A stretch of 64,000 nt of DNA from SZUA-442 sp963759175 (lineage in GTDB: Bacteria > Actinomycetota > Acidimicrobiia > Spongiisociales > UBA5794). The first letter of the stretch is position 1, and the number at the start of each line of letters is the position of its first letter. Under the pieces are notes generated by a model. That model ran no database searches, was not told the origin of the DNA, and saw only the letters and a program-made list of their open reading frames with translations. The stretch is from NCBI GenBank assembly GCA_963759175.1, contig CAVWXP010000017.1, positions 193,882 to 257,881 of the forward strand, given 5' to 3'. Below, piece after piece: positions 25,305 to 36,353 of the stretch. Both the position numbers and the translations under genes were made by a program.

Positions 25305-26323
25305 ACGTCGGAGTCGGTTGCTGCGTCCCTCGCCCGTTGGACCGAAGCAGCCTCCCGGCGCGCATCAGCTTGCCGTTCCCGATCGCCTGCCCGATCGGCG
25401 GCTGCGGTCTGTTCGTCGATGAAGTGGAGGTAGGCGTCGCGTCGATCCTCCGACACTGCGCCTTCGTCGACCGCAGCGGCGACGGCGCAACCCGGCTCGG
25501 CCCGATGGGCGCAGTCACGGAAGCGGCAGGAGAGCGCGAGCTCCTCGAGATCGCCGAACGCCGACTCCACGCCTTCGCCGTCCGCGACGAGGCCGAGGGC
25601 ACGGACCCCGGGGTTGTCGATCACCAACCCGCCACCCGGCAGGCGGTGGATCTCACGGTGTGTCGTCGTGTGGCGTCCCTTGGAGTCGCCCTCGCGTACG
25701 TCGCCGACCCATGCGACCTCATCTGCCATCAACGCGTTGACGAGTGACGACTTCCCCGCTCCCGATTCCCCGATGAAGGTGCCGGTGCGCCCGGCGAGGG
25801 TGGAGAACACCGCATCGATGCCCCGGCCCGTATCGATCGATGTGACGATGACCTCGACGCCCGGGATCCACGGGACGATCGTATCGACGAGTTCCTGTGG
25901 GTCATCGACGGTGTCGGCTTTGGTGATGAGCACCACCGGCGTTGCGCCGATGTCCCCGGCAAAGGCGACGAAGCGCATCACCTTGCGCTGTCTGAGGGGG
26001 CGATCGGCACCGAAGAGCACGAACACGAGATCGATGTTGGCGCCGATCACCTGGGTGCCGAAGTCGGCGTTGTCCCGCTCGAGCACGTTGTGGCGCGGAA
26101 GCAGGGCGGTGACGGTCTCGTTCGCAATGACCACCCAGTCACCGACGGCGATCGACATCCTCTTGGGGAACGTCACCTGACCGACAGCGGTGGGCGTGGC
26201 GACGAGCACCTTGACCGCATCGTGGCGCACCACGCGGGCAGGTTCACCGGTGGCCGTCGTCGCCATGCGCTTGGCCTGCCACTCCTCGTTCCATCCGAGT
26301 TCGTACAGCTTCGGGTCGATCAC
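25301..26323 (-). CDS. rsgA: Ribosome small-subunit-dependent GTPase (RsgA/YjeQ)
   Basis: 340 aa from the GTG at 26323. An OB-fold (VGDWVVI region) comes before a circularly permuted GTPase: G4 LITKADTVDD precedes G1 FIGESGAGKSSLVNAL, then the THREIHRLPGGGLVIDNPG segment. The C-terminal zinc knuckle is CRFRDCAHRAEPGC. RsgA tests late 30S maturation. The start is chosen because homologues open with a LGW motif (here LYELGWNEEW); a longer start at 26407 is possible. The C-terminus is a charged helix. Confidence 0.9.
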   Translation of the reverse strand: MIDPKLYELGWNEEWQAKRMATTATGEPARVVRHDAVKVLVATPTAVGQVTFPKRMSIAVGDWVVIANETVTALLPRHNVLERDNADFGTQVIGANIDLVFVLFGADRPLRQRKVMRFVAFAGDIGATPVVLITKADTVDDPQELVDTIVPWIPGVEVIVTSIDTGRGIDAVFSTLAGRTGTFIGESGAGKSSLVNALMADEVAWVGDVREGDSKGRHTTTHREIHRLPGGGLVIDNPGVRALGLVADGEGVESAFGDLEELALSCRFRDCAHRAEPGCAVAAAVDEGAVSEDRRDAYLHFIDEQTAAADRAGDRERQADARREAASVQRARDAATDSDV

Positions 26324-26369
26324 GCCTCGTGGTCCGTGTCGCGTCGTTCGACAGAGCGTACCGGTGGGG

Positions 26370-27536
26370 TCATCCGAGGGCCTGGTCGAGATCCGAAACG
26401 AGGTCATCGACGTGCTCGATGCCGACGCTCAACCGAACGAGGTCGTCGGGTACTTCGAGATCGGTGCCTTCCACCGACAGGTGGGTCATCGCTGCCGGCA
26501 CTTCGATGAGTGACTCGACACCGCCGAGGCTCTCGGCGAGGAAGAACAACCGGGTGCGGGTGACGATGTCGTTGGCGGCAGCGACGCCACCCTTGGGGGT
26601 GAACGACACCATGCCGCCGTACCCCTCCATCTGTCGGGACGCGATGGCGTGCCCGGGATCGGTCGGCAGACCCGGGTACCAGACACGGTCGACCCGGGGG
26701 TCATCCGCGAGGAAGTTCGCGATCACGGTCGCGTTGCGGGTGTGTCGCTCCATGCGCACGCCGAGTGTCTTGATGCCACGCAGGACGAGGTAGCAGTCGA
26801 AGGGTCCGGGGACGGGGCCCGATGCGTTCTGGAGGAACCGCAGTTGGTCGAGGAGGTCGGCATCGCTGGTGACGATCGCCCCGCCGACGGTGTCGGAGTG
26901 ACCACCGAGGTACTTCGTGGACGAGTGGACGACCATGTCCGCGCCGAGTTCGAGCGGCTGCTGGAGGAACGGCGTGGCGAAGGTGTTGTCGACGACGACT
27001 CGCGCACCTGCGGTGGCTGCGACATCCACGGCCATGGCGATGTCCACGACCCGCAGCAGCGGGTTCGTCGGGGTCTCGAGCCACAGGAGCTTCGTGCGAT
27101 CGGTGACGGCAGCTGCGAGCGCATCGGCGTTCGTCATATCGACAGCGGTCCAGGTGATGCCGTGTCGTGACAGCACCTGGGCGATGAGGCGGAAGGTGCC
27201 TCCGTAGGCGTCGTCGGGCAGGACGATGTGGTCGCCGGGTTCGAGCATGTACCCGATGAGCGCGGTTGCCGCGAGCCCCGATGCCGTGGCGACGCACCCC
27301 CCGTCGCCGTCGGGATCGACGCCTTCGAGTGCAGCGATCTGGGTCTGGAGTGCGGTGCGCGTCGGGTTGTCGGTCCGAGAGTATTCATACCCCTTGTGGA
27401 CGCCCGGCGATTCCTGGACGTACGTCGAGGTGGCGTAGATGGGCACGACCGCAGCCCCGGTCGCCGGGTCGGGGTCCTGCCCCGCGTGGATGGCGAGGGT
27501 CTCGAACCGGTCTTCGCTGCGCATATTCGGTGCCAC
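26370..27536 (-). CDS. Cystathionine gamma-lyase / gamma-synthase family PLP enzyme
   Basis: 388 aa Cys/Met metabolism enzyme. It has SEDRFETLAIHAGQDPDP at the N-terminus, EYSRTDNPTRTALQTQIAAL, the PLP lysine in VVHSSTKYLGGHSD and a C-terminal FFLAESLGGVESLIEVPA. Next to a cystathionine beta-synthase gene on the same strand, gamma-lyase (cystathionine to cysteine, ammonia and 2-oxobutyrate) is the most sensible call; gamma-synthase cannot be excluded. The start may instead be MRSEDRF at 27524. Confidence 0.9.
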   Translation of the reverse strand: MAPNMRSEDRFETLAIHAGQDPDPATGAAVVPIYATSTYVQESPGVHKGYEYSRTDNPTRTALQTQIAALEGVDPDGDGGCVATASGLAATALIGYMLEPGDHIVLPDDAYGGTFRLIAQVLSRHGITWTAVDMTNADALAAAVTDRTKLLWLETPTNPLLRVVDIAMAVDVAATAGARVVVDNTFATPFLQQPLELGADMVVHSSTKYLGGHSDTVGGAIVTSDADLLDQLRFLQNASGPVPGPFDCYLVLRGIKTLGVRMERHTRNATVIANFLADDPRVDRVWYPGLPTDPGHAIASRQMEGYGGMVSFTPKGGVAAANDIVTRTRLFFLAESLGGVESLIEVPAAMTHLSVEGTDLEVPDDLVRLSVGIEHVDDLVSDLDQALG

Positions 27537-27541
27537 CCATC

Positions 27542-27593
27542 TGTTCTTGCGTAGATCCTGTCCACCCGTGCGGATGTCAGTTACGCAAGAACG
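27542..27593. repeat. Hairpin repeat family 1, type B copy
   Basis: 52 bp, orientation as at 4211-4262, ends GTTCTTGCGTA / TACGCAAGAAC (one base differs at the outer left end). It lies between the CBS and gamma-lyase genes, 9 bp from the CBS stop codon. Confidence 0.87.
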
Positions 27594-27602
27594 GTAGAGG
27601 GT

Positions 27603-28548
27603 TCAGAAGCCGTGGTCGGTCAACCACTGGTCGTTGAAGATCTTCGAGAGGTAGTTGCGGCCCGAGTCGGGGAGGATGACGACCACGAGTTTGTCGTGAT
27701 CCGCCTCGGCGACCCGGAGCGCGCCTTCGACGGCCATGCCACAGGAACCACCGACGAGGAGCCCCTCCTCGGCGGCGAGCCGGCGGGTCATGGCGAATGC
27801 CTGGGCGTCGGTGACCACCTCGTAGCGGTCGGTGATCGACGGGTCATAGGTCTCGGGCCAGAAGTCCTCACCGACGCCCTCGATCAGGTACGTCGTGACG
27901 TCCTCGTCGGTTGCGGCGGTGTAGATCGATCCCTCGGGATCGACGCCGACGATCTCGATCTGCGGATTGCGTTCCTTGAGGTAGCGGGCGGTGCCGGTGA
28001 TCGTCCCGCCCGTACCGACACCCACGACGAGGGCACCGATCGTGCCGTCCGTCTGTTCCCAGATCTCGGGACCGGTCGACAGGACATGGGCCTCGGGGTT
28101 CGCAGGGTTCGAGTACTGGTCCGGCCGATAGTGATGGGGACGCTTCGCCAGCTCGCTGGCGACCGAGTAGTAGGAGCGAGGGTCGCTCGGCTCCACGTCG
28201 GTGGGGCACAGGACCACCTCGGCGCCATAGGCCTTCAAGCAGGTCCTGCTTCTCCTTGGACTGCTTGTCCTGCATCACGGTGATCAGCTTGTAGCCCCTG
28301 ATGGCCGCCACCATGGCGAGCCCCACCCCGGTGTTGCCGGAGGTGGGTTCGACGATCGTGTCGCCCGGTTCGAGCCATCCGTTGCGTTCTGCCCGCTCGA
28401 TCATGCCGAGTCCGATGCGATCCTTGATCGACCCGCCAGGGTTCATGTACTCGACCTTGGCGACGAGGTTCCCCGGCGGATGGATCCGTGACAGGCGCAC
28501 GAGCGGCGTACCGCCGATCGCCTCGACGATGTTCTCCCGAATATCCAT
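27603..28548 (-). CDS. Cystathionine beta-synthase-type PLP enzyme without Bateman domain; one extra base breaks the frame
   Basis: The repaired product is 314 aa. MDIRENIVEAIGGTPLVRLS opens; the PLP Lys is in NPGGSIKDRIG and the substrate loop is EPTSGNTGVGLAM. After KEKQDLL an extra base (plus-strand 28236) shifts the frame; KAYGAEVVLCPTDVEP continues. GVGTGGTITG and SDSGR-type PDSGRNYLSKIFNDQWL are intact. The GRNYLSKIFND tail is typical of actinobacterial CBS, which then carry two regulatory CBS domains; here the protein stops at LTDHGF. Paired with gamma-lyase it would give reverse transsulfuration. O-phosphoserine sulfhydrylase activity is an alternative. TAGCCT lies 7 nt before the ATG. 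Confidence 0.87.
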
Positions 28549-28787
28549 GGGCGCGAGGCTATCGGGAGAACCGACCCGAGCGGACCGAGCCTCGGTCTGA
28601 CCGGCGTCCCACCCGAACACGCGTATCCACGCCTCGTCCGAACGGGAATCGAGAAGGTCGGACCCTCCCAACGGCTCACCCGCCCGGAACCCGGCGGAAT
28701 GCGTGACCTACTCGGCACGCACAATGTGGCGAGACGTGTGGGCATCCAGGTACGGCGCGTAGCTCCTCGCAGTTGTAGATTCCCGGC

Positions 28788-29351
28788 ATGTGGTCAGGTC
28801 GTCGAAGCCATCGATCCGTCGTATGCCTCATGGCCGTGATGCTTGGCGGCCTTGCCCTCGTGTCATGCTCGGCGGACACCAAGCCGCTGCCAACGATCAT
28901 CAGCACGGATGAACCGGGTCCTCGCCTGACCGTTGAGGGTCGTGTCCTGGATGCGGCGACCGGTGAACCCGTCGAGGGAGCGCGCCTCGTCGTGTATCAG
29001 ACCGACCAGGCAGGCACCTACCAGAACGAGGACTCCGCCGACGAATCAACCGCGCGTATCCGTGCCGAGCTGACCAGTGGGTCCAACGGCGAGTTCGGCT
29101 TCGTGACCGTGCAACCCGGCGAGTACCCGGATCAGCCACCGGGCAATCGCCATATCCACTTCCATAGCGTCACAGCGCCGGGATACGCATCGAAGGGGTT
29201 CGTGCTCCTGTTCGACGACAATGTCCGTTCCGACGTCCGCGAGTGGGCCGCATCCACTGGCTTCGGCATCGTGGTGCCCGTGACCGGCAGCCCCGACAGC
29301 GGCTTCGCCACCACGATCGAGATCCCGCTCGATCCCGAGGCGTTGCCATGA
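28788..29351 (+). CDS. Lipoprotein with intradiol-dioxygenase-like fold
   Basis: 187 aa. The lipobox is LALVSC (Cys27). The rest resembles the core of protocatechuate/catechol intradiol dioxygenases: LTVEGRVLDAATGEPVEGA, LVVYQTDQAGTY, FGFVTVQPGEYP and NRHIHFHSVTAPGY, in which Tyr and the HxH pair would bind iron. An exported, membrane-tethered version is unusual, since the metabolic enzymes are cytosolic. Substrate unknown. Confidence 0.78.
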   Translation: MWSGRRSHRSVVCLMAVMLGGLALVSCSADTKPLPTIISTDEPGPRLTVEGRVLDAATGEPVEGARLVVYQTDQAGTYQNEDSADESTARIRAELTSGSNGEFGFVTVQPGEYPDQPPGNRHIHFHSVTAPGYASKGFVLLFDDNVRSDVREWAASTGFGIVVPVTGSPDSGFATTIEIPLDPEALP

Positions 29352-29445
29352 CCCACTGAAGCCGCCAGCACGATGAGCGGCCGTAGCCCTCGATCGAGGA
29401 CAACCGACTCGACACACTTCCGAAGGTTCGTCATCGGATCGACAG

Positions 29446-29461
29446 CTGACACGAGTGTCAG
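29446..29461 (+). promoter_or_regulatory. Dyad CTGACAC-GA-GTGTCAG upstream of ABC operon
   Basis: A perfect 7-bp inverted repeat 25 bp before the ATPase start and 10 bp before its TAGGGT -10-like hexamer (29472-29477). It is a likely operator, but no regulator gene lies beside it. Confidence 0.5.
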
Positions 29462-29485
29462 AAGTCACCGGTAGGGTTCCGCAGT

Positions 29486-30412
29486 ATGGGGAACGTTCTG
29501 ATCCGCGGTACCGCGCTCGAGAAGCGCTTTGGTGACTTCGTCGCCGTCGACAAGATCGACTTCGAGGTCCACGAGGGCGAGTCCTTCGGATTCCTCGGGC
29601 CCAACGGTGCAGGCAAGACCTCGACCATGCGCATGATCGGTGCGGTCAGCCCCGTGACGAGCGGCAGCCTGAGTGTGCTTGGTCTCGATCCGATGGTGGA
29701 CGGCCCCCGGCTTCGTTCACGCCTCGGCGTCGTACCGCAGGAGAACAACCTCGACGAGGAGCTGTCGGTGTACGACAACCTCCTCATGTACGGCAGGTAC
29801 TTCGACCTCGACAAGAAGACCCTCAAGGAGCGCATCGACGAGTTGTTGCACTTCGTCCAGCTCGAGGACAAACGGGACGCGAAGGTGAGCGCCCTGTCGG
29901 GGGGTATGAAGCGACGAGCGATCATCGCTCGTGGACTCGTCAACGAACCCGAGGTCTACATCCTCGACGAGCCGACGACGGGCCTCGATCCCCAGGCTCG
30001 CCACGTGCTGTGGGACCGCCTGTACCGGCTCAAGCAGCAGGGCGTGACGCTCATCATCACCACCCACTACATGGACGAGGCCGAACAGCTCTGCGACCGG
30101 CTCGTGGTGATGGACAAGGGCGAGATCGTCGCGGAAGGGTCCCCCAAGGAGCTCATCGAGACCTACACGCCGCGTGACGTCGTCGAGCTGCGATTCCCCG
30201 TCGGTGTCCTCGAGGAGATCACCGGTCAGATCGAGGAGCTGTCGGACCGGGCCGAGATCCTCGCCGACCGTGCCCTCGTCTACACCGATGACGCCGAGAA
30301 GACCATCCATCGGGTGAACGAGCGCGGCCTCGAACCCGAGATGATGCTGGCCCGGCGTTCGACGCTCGAGGACGTCTTCCTCCGCCTCACCGGCAGGACC
30401 CTGGTCGAGTAA
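29486..30412 (+). CDS. ABC-2 type exporter ATPase
   Basis: 308 aa. Walker A FLGPNGAGKTSTMRMIG, Q-loop VVPQENNLDEELSVYDNL, signature LSGGMKRRAIIARGL and Walker B YILDEPTTGLDPQAR are complete. The DrrA-like C-terminal extension (residues 220-308) is typical of drug or lipid exporters with separate permeases. The ATG sits 8 nt after TAGGGT. The TAA overlaps the next ATG by one base (TAATG). Confidence 0.93.
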   Translation: MGNVLIRGTALEKRFGDFVAVDKIDFEVHEGESFGFLGPNGAGKTSTMRMIGAVSPVTSGSLSVLGLDPMVDGPRLRSRLGVVPQENNLDEELSVYDNLLMYGRYFDLDKKTLKERIDELLHFVQLEDKRDAKVSALSGGMKRRAIIARGLVNEPEVYILDEPTTGLDPQARHVLWDRLYRLKQQGVTLIITTHYMDEAEQLCDRLVVMDKGEIVAEGSPKELIETYTPRDVVELRFPVGVLEEITGQIEELSDRAEILADRALVYTDDAEKTIHRVNERGLEPEMMLARRSTLEDVFLRLTGRTLVE

Positions 30413-31189
30413 TGGCGACGCCGCTGTCGTTCCGGGTGTTCGAGGCCGAGGCGCGCGTCGTATCGCCGCACCTGGCGCGGCTCCGTGTTCTCCTCGTTCC
30501 TCAATCCCGTCCTCTATCTCCTCGCCATCGGGGTCGGTCTCGGCACGTTGGTCGACGCCAACCTCCCCGAGGGCCTCGAGGGTGTCACGTACCTCACCTT
30601 CCTCGCACCCGGACTCCTCGTCGCGACTGCGATGCAGACCGGCGCTGGCGAGGGCTCGTGGAAAGTGATGGCCGGCATCAAATGGCAACAGACGTGGAAG
30701 GCACGCATCGCCACCCCCATCGGGATCCGCGGCCTGCTCTTGGGTCACATGCTGTGGTCGAGCGCCCGAGTGCTGATGGTGTCGGTGATCTTTGCGGTCG
30801 TCATGTCGGCGTTCAGGGTGTCGCCGCTGCTCGAGTCACTCATCGCCGTGGGCCCCGCTCTGCTGGTCGGGATCGCCATGGCGGCGATCACCACGGCCTT
30901 CACCGTGCACCTCGAGGAACCGACGGGTCTGCCCCTCTTCTTCCGGTTCGTGGTCGTGCCGATGTTCCTGTTCTCCGGGGCGTTCTTCCCGATCGACCAG
31001 CTCCCCGGTTGGCTCCAGCCCGTTGCCCTCGTCACCCCGATGTACCACGGCGTGGAGATGGCACGAGCCATCGTCATCGGCACCGAACCCGCCGTGGCGC
31101 CGTGGATCAGCATCGCCTACCTGACGGCACTCACCGCCATCGGCCTCGCCATAGCCCTCTCACCCATGCGCAAGAAGCTGACGCCATGA
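30412..31189 (+). CDS. ABC-2 type permease, first subunit; frame broken near the N-terminus
   Basis: The repaired product is 258 aa with six membrane helices. MATPLSFRVFEAEARV is followed, after dropping one extra base at 30460, by YRRTWRGSVFSSFLNPVLYL. The ABC-2 hallmarks are FLNPVLYLLAIGVGLGTLV, FLAPGLLVATAMQTG and a late LFLFSGAFFPIDQLPGWLQ-like segment. It partners with the ATPase upstream and the second permease downstream (ATGA overlap). As written, translation might restart at 30485. Confidence 0.87.
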
Positions 31190-31989
31190 CCTCCGAGACG
31201 CTCGTCACCCGTGTGATCCCCCCTCTGCCCCGCATGTGGCGCGGCCGCTACGTGATGCAACGCAACCTCATGGCGACCAAGTCGTTCTGGCCGGTGCTCC
31301 TGTCTGGCCTGTTCGAGCCCATCTTCTTCCTCTTCGCCATCGGCGTCGGCCTCGGGGCGTTGGCAGGCGACGTCACATATGGCGGTATGCCCGTGACCTA
31401 CACGGCGTTCGTGGCGCCGGCGATGCTCGCTGCCTCAGCGATGAACGGCGCTGTCTTCGAGTCCACCAACATCTTCTTCAAGCTCAAGTACGGCAAGACG
31501 TACGAGGGAATCCTCTCCACCCCGGTCGAGCCCCGCGACGTCGCAGGCGGCGAGATCGGATGGACCCTGGCGCGGGGAGCGGCGTACTCGCTGGCGTTCC
31601 TCATCGTGATGTTGATCATGGGCCTCATCGAGTCACCGTGGGGGCTGCTGGCGTTCCCGGCGACGATCCTCATCGGCTTCGCCTTCGGTGCCGTCGCGAC
31701 CGCAGGCGTCACGTACATGCGCACGTGGCAGGACCTCGACCTCGTCACGCTCCTCACGTTGCCGCTGTTCCTGTTCTCGGCAACGTTCTATCCGGTCGAG
31801 ATCTACCCGCCCTTCTTCCAGGTCGTCACCTGGTTCTCCCCGCTCTATCACAGCGTGGTACTCGTGCGCGGACTCACCCTCGGTGTCATCGACTGGACGA
31901 TGGCCGTCGCCGTCATCTACCTCGTCGCCATGGGCGCCATCGGTTCGCTCATCACGGCCCGCCGCATCGGCATCCTGCTCCGCACCTGA
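31186..31989 (+). CDS. ABC-2 type permease, second subunit
   Basis: 267 aa, six membrane helices. It is a paralogue of the first permease: LLSGLFEPIFFLFAIGVGLG, FVAPAMLAASAMNGAVFE and PLFLFSATFYPVEIYPPFFQ correspond to its motifs. Two different permeases with one ATPase suggest a heterodimeric exporter like DrrB-DrrC. Substrate unknown. The start is fixed by the ATGA overlap. Confidence 0.92.
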   Translation: MTSETLVTRVIPPLPRMWRGRYVMQRNLMATKSFWPVLLSGLFEPIFFLFAIGVGLGALAGDVTYGGMPVTYTAFVAPAMLAASAMNGAVFESTNIFFKLKYGKTYEGILSTPVEPRDVAGGEIGWTLARGAAYSLAFLIVMLIMGLIESPWGLLAFPATILIGFAFGAVATAGVTYMRTWQDLDLVTLLTLPLFLFSATFYPVEIYPPFFQVVTWFSPLYHSVVLVRGLTLGVIDWTMAVAVIYLVAMGAIGSLITARRIGILLRT

Positions 31990-32061
31990 CATTCCCTGAC
32001 GTCCCTGCGTCGCACGTCGACGTATCGAGCTAGCGTGACCTCGCCTATTTCAGGAGGCACC

Positions 32062-33295
32062 GTGTTACCGCTGACAGAGCCGTGGTACCGCAAACTGTTG
32101 TGGGTCTCCGTCGTCATCGGCACGGTCGGGGGCCTCGTGGCCGTCGTCTACTCGGGGATCACCGGTTTCGGGATAGACCGGCTGTTCGGTGAGCCGACGG
32201 CGGAACTGTGGTCCGGACGATGGTGGTGGATACCGCTCGTCGCTGCTGGGGCCGTGGCCGTGACAGCCCTGCGATCGGCATGGAAGGTACCGGAGGAGGT
32301 GCCAGGGGCGATCGCGATGGCGCGATCAGGGTGGGTGGATCCCGAACGGTGCCCCTGCCCTCGTCATGGTTTCTGCCATTTCTCTGTTCGTCGGTGCCAG
32401 CTTGGGGCCGTCATTCGGCATCGTGGTCGCAGGTGGCGGACTCGGCGCGTGGGTCGTCCAGCGTTTCGGGCTCGAAGAGGACCACGGAGGGGACTTCAGC
32501 GTTGCCGGTATGGCCGGGTCCCTCGGTGGTGTGTTCAGCGCTCCGCTGTTCGGTTCGATCCTGGCCTCGGAGCTCTCGCCCCTGCCGAAACAGTCGTATG
32601 TGGCGTCGTTCATTTCCCAGTTCACCGCAGCCACCTTCGGATATGTCGTGTTCTTCGGCATCACCGGCGCCGTCATGCTCGATGCGTTCGAAGTCGATGG
32701 CTACGTGTACGAGAACGTCCATCTCCTCTATGCCGTCGGACTCGGTCTCGCGTCGGTTGCCCTGCTGCTCGTCCTCGCCGTGATCCAGGCGGTGGTGAAG
32801 CGGGTGTTCACTCCGATCTCGAACCGATTCGTGCGGGGAGGCATCGCTGGGGTAGCCATCGGCGCCATCGCCTTCGCCCTCCCCCTCACGGCAACCGGGG
32901 GCAGCAAGCAACTCGCGTTCGCCACGAGCACCATCGGGAGTATCGGGGTCGCCATGCTCGTGGTGGTGCTGATCGGCAAGATGTTCGCGGTGGTGCTGAG
33001 CTCAGAAGCCGGGTTCCTCGGTGGCACCGTGTTCCCGATCCTGTTCCTCGGCGGGACGGCAGGCATCATGGTTCACAGTGTCTTCGACAGCGTTCCGGCG
33101 GCGCTCGCGGTTGCAGCCATGATCGCTGCGGTTCCCGGCGGCATCATCGGCGCTCCGGTCTCGTTTGCGCTCATCGGCGCCGCCGGCGTGGGAGTCGGCG
33201 CCGCAGGGATCGCACCGATCGGCATCGCCATCATCACGTCGCACATCACGGTGAGTGCCATCAGGATCGCCCGCAAGGCGTCGGCGACCCTCTGA
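32062..33295 (+). CDS. ClC-type chloride channel/antiporter; one extra base breaks the frame
   Basis: The repaired product is about 410 aa. LPLTEPWYRKLLWVSVVIG starts after AGGAGG at 32052-32057, 4 nt before the GTG at 32062, which decides the start over 32035. After GWVDP an extra G/C (32341-32344) shifts the frame; NGAPALVMVSAISLFVGASL continues. GASLGPSFG takes the place of the GREGP filter loop, and GSLGGVFSAPLFGSILASEL and GGTVFPILFLGGTAGIM are further family motifs. It should conduct or exchange anions. About ten helices. Confidence 0.83.
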
Positions 33296-33306
33296 TCCGT
33301 TGATCC

Positions 33307-33335
33307 GTACCCACCCCACCCGGGGAGGGGTATAC
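33307..33335 (+). promoter_or_regulatory. CsoR-type operator and -10 element
   Basis: A GC-rich imperfect dyad, GTACCCACCCC...GGGGTATAC, of the form seen at CsoR-controlled copper promoters, overlapping TATACT (33331-33336). It lies 7 nt before the csoR start, so the transcript would be almost leaderless and repressor binding would cover the start site. Confidence 0.65.
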
Positions 33336-33342
33336 TCGTGCC

Positions 33343-33621
33343 ATGAAGCCCGAACACAAGACATCGGCTCTCAACCGCCTCAAGACGGTACGGGGCCACA
33401 TGGACGCCGTGATACGGATGGTGGAAGACGAGAAGTACTGCCCCGACATCATGAAGCAGGTGTCGGCCCTCGAGGGATCTCTCGAAGGTGTCAACCGAGT
33501 GCTGCTCCAGAACCACATCGAGACGTGCGTCCTCGAACACGTGAAGGAAGGACGATCCGAGCAGGTCGTCGATGAGCTCATGGAGACGCTCCGCTACTCC
33601 CCCACGAAAGGATCCCGATGA
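33343..33621 (+). CDS. csoR: CsoR family copper-sensing repressor
   Basis: 92 aa four-helix DUF156 protein. Cys33, His58 and Cys62 reproduce the C-x24-H-x3-C copper site of CsoR; RLKTVRGHMDAVIRMVE is the first helix. Cu(I) binding should release it from DNA. It sits first in a csoR-copZ-copA set and probably represses its own promoter. It overlaps copZ by ATGA. Confidence 0.92.
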   Translation: MKPEHKTSALNRLKTVRGHMDAVIRMVEDEKYCPDIMKQVSALEGSLEGVNRVLLQNHIETCVLEHVKEGRSEQVVDELMETLRYSPTKGSR

Positions 33622-33830
33622 CAACCCAGGTGACCCTCAACGTGCCCGACATCTCGTGCGGCCACTGCAAGTCCTCGATCGAAGGAGCCGTCGCCCCGAT
33701 GGACGGCGTCGCGACCGCCGAGGTGACGATCGATGCCCGCACGGTCGACGTCTCCTTCGATGAAGCCGCCGTCGACCTCGAGGCCATCATCACCGCCATC
33801 GAGGACCAGGGCTACGACGTCGCCCGCTGA
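33618..33830 (+). CDS. copZ: Copper chaperone, HMA domain (CopZ)
   Basis: 70 aa, a single ferredoxin-like heavy-metal-associated domain. The metal site is ISCGHCKSSIE (CxxC at residues 14 and 17), with VTIDARTVDVSFDE and a C-terminal YDV. It would carry Cu(I) to CopA. It is coupled to csoR; a hairpin repeat separates it from copA. Confidence 0.93.
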   Translation: MTTQVTLNVPDISCGHCKSSIEGAVAPMDGVATAEVTIDARTVDVSFDEAAVDLEAIITAIEDQGYDVAR

Positions 33831-33836
33831 CCTTTC

Positions 33837-33888
33837 TGTTCTTGCGTAACTGGTATCCGCACGGGCGGACAGGATCTACGCAAGAACG
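33837..33888. repeat. Hairpin repeat family 1, type B copy (inverted)
   Basis: 52 bp, the reverse orientation of the 4211 and 27542 copies. Ends GTTCTTGCGTA / TACGCAAGAAC, with a small internal stem TCCGC...GCGGA. It sits inside the copper operon between copZ and copA, where it may lower expression of copA or stabilise the upstream message. Confidence 0.87.
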
Positions 33889-33909
33889 GATCACACCCCC
33901 CGAGGAACC

Positions 33910-36105
<2,196 letters not shown>

Positions 36106-36134
36106 GCGGACCCGGACGCCCCGGGGACACACCG

Positions 36135-36269
36135 TCAGGGCGTAGGGGTCACAACGGGGTATCGACGAGGCACGAACAGGACAATGACGACGAACGCCAT
36201 GATCACCACGTCAGCGAGCATCGTCACGATGAACGGGACCAGGTACTTCATCCGTCGGTTGTCGACCAT
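36135..36269 (-). CDS. Possible small single-span membrane protein, 44 aa
   Basis: A 44-residue reading frame: MVDNRRMKYLVPFIVTML followed by a second hydrophobic run ending in VPRRYPVVTPTP. One membrane helix with a proline-rich tail is predicted. It is convergent with copA. The ribosome site is weak and there is no homology evidence, so it may not be expressed. Confidence 0.4.
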   Translation of the reverse strand: MVDNRRMKYLVPFIVTMLADVVIMAFVVIVLFVPRRYPVVTPTP

Positions 36270-36353
36270 GGCGGGACCGCAGGGCAACGCGCCGGACATC
36301 TGGACCTCGATTCGCCTTCTACTCACTCCGACAGGTGCGCATAGACTGACCGC

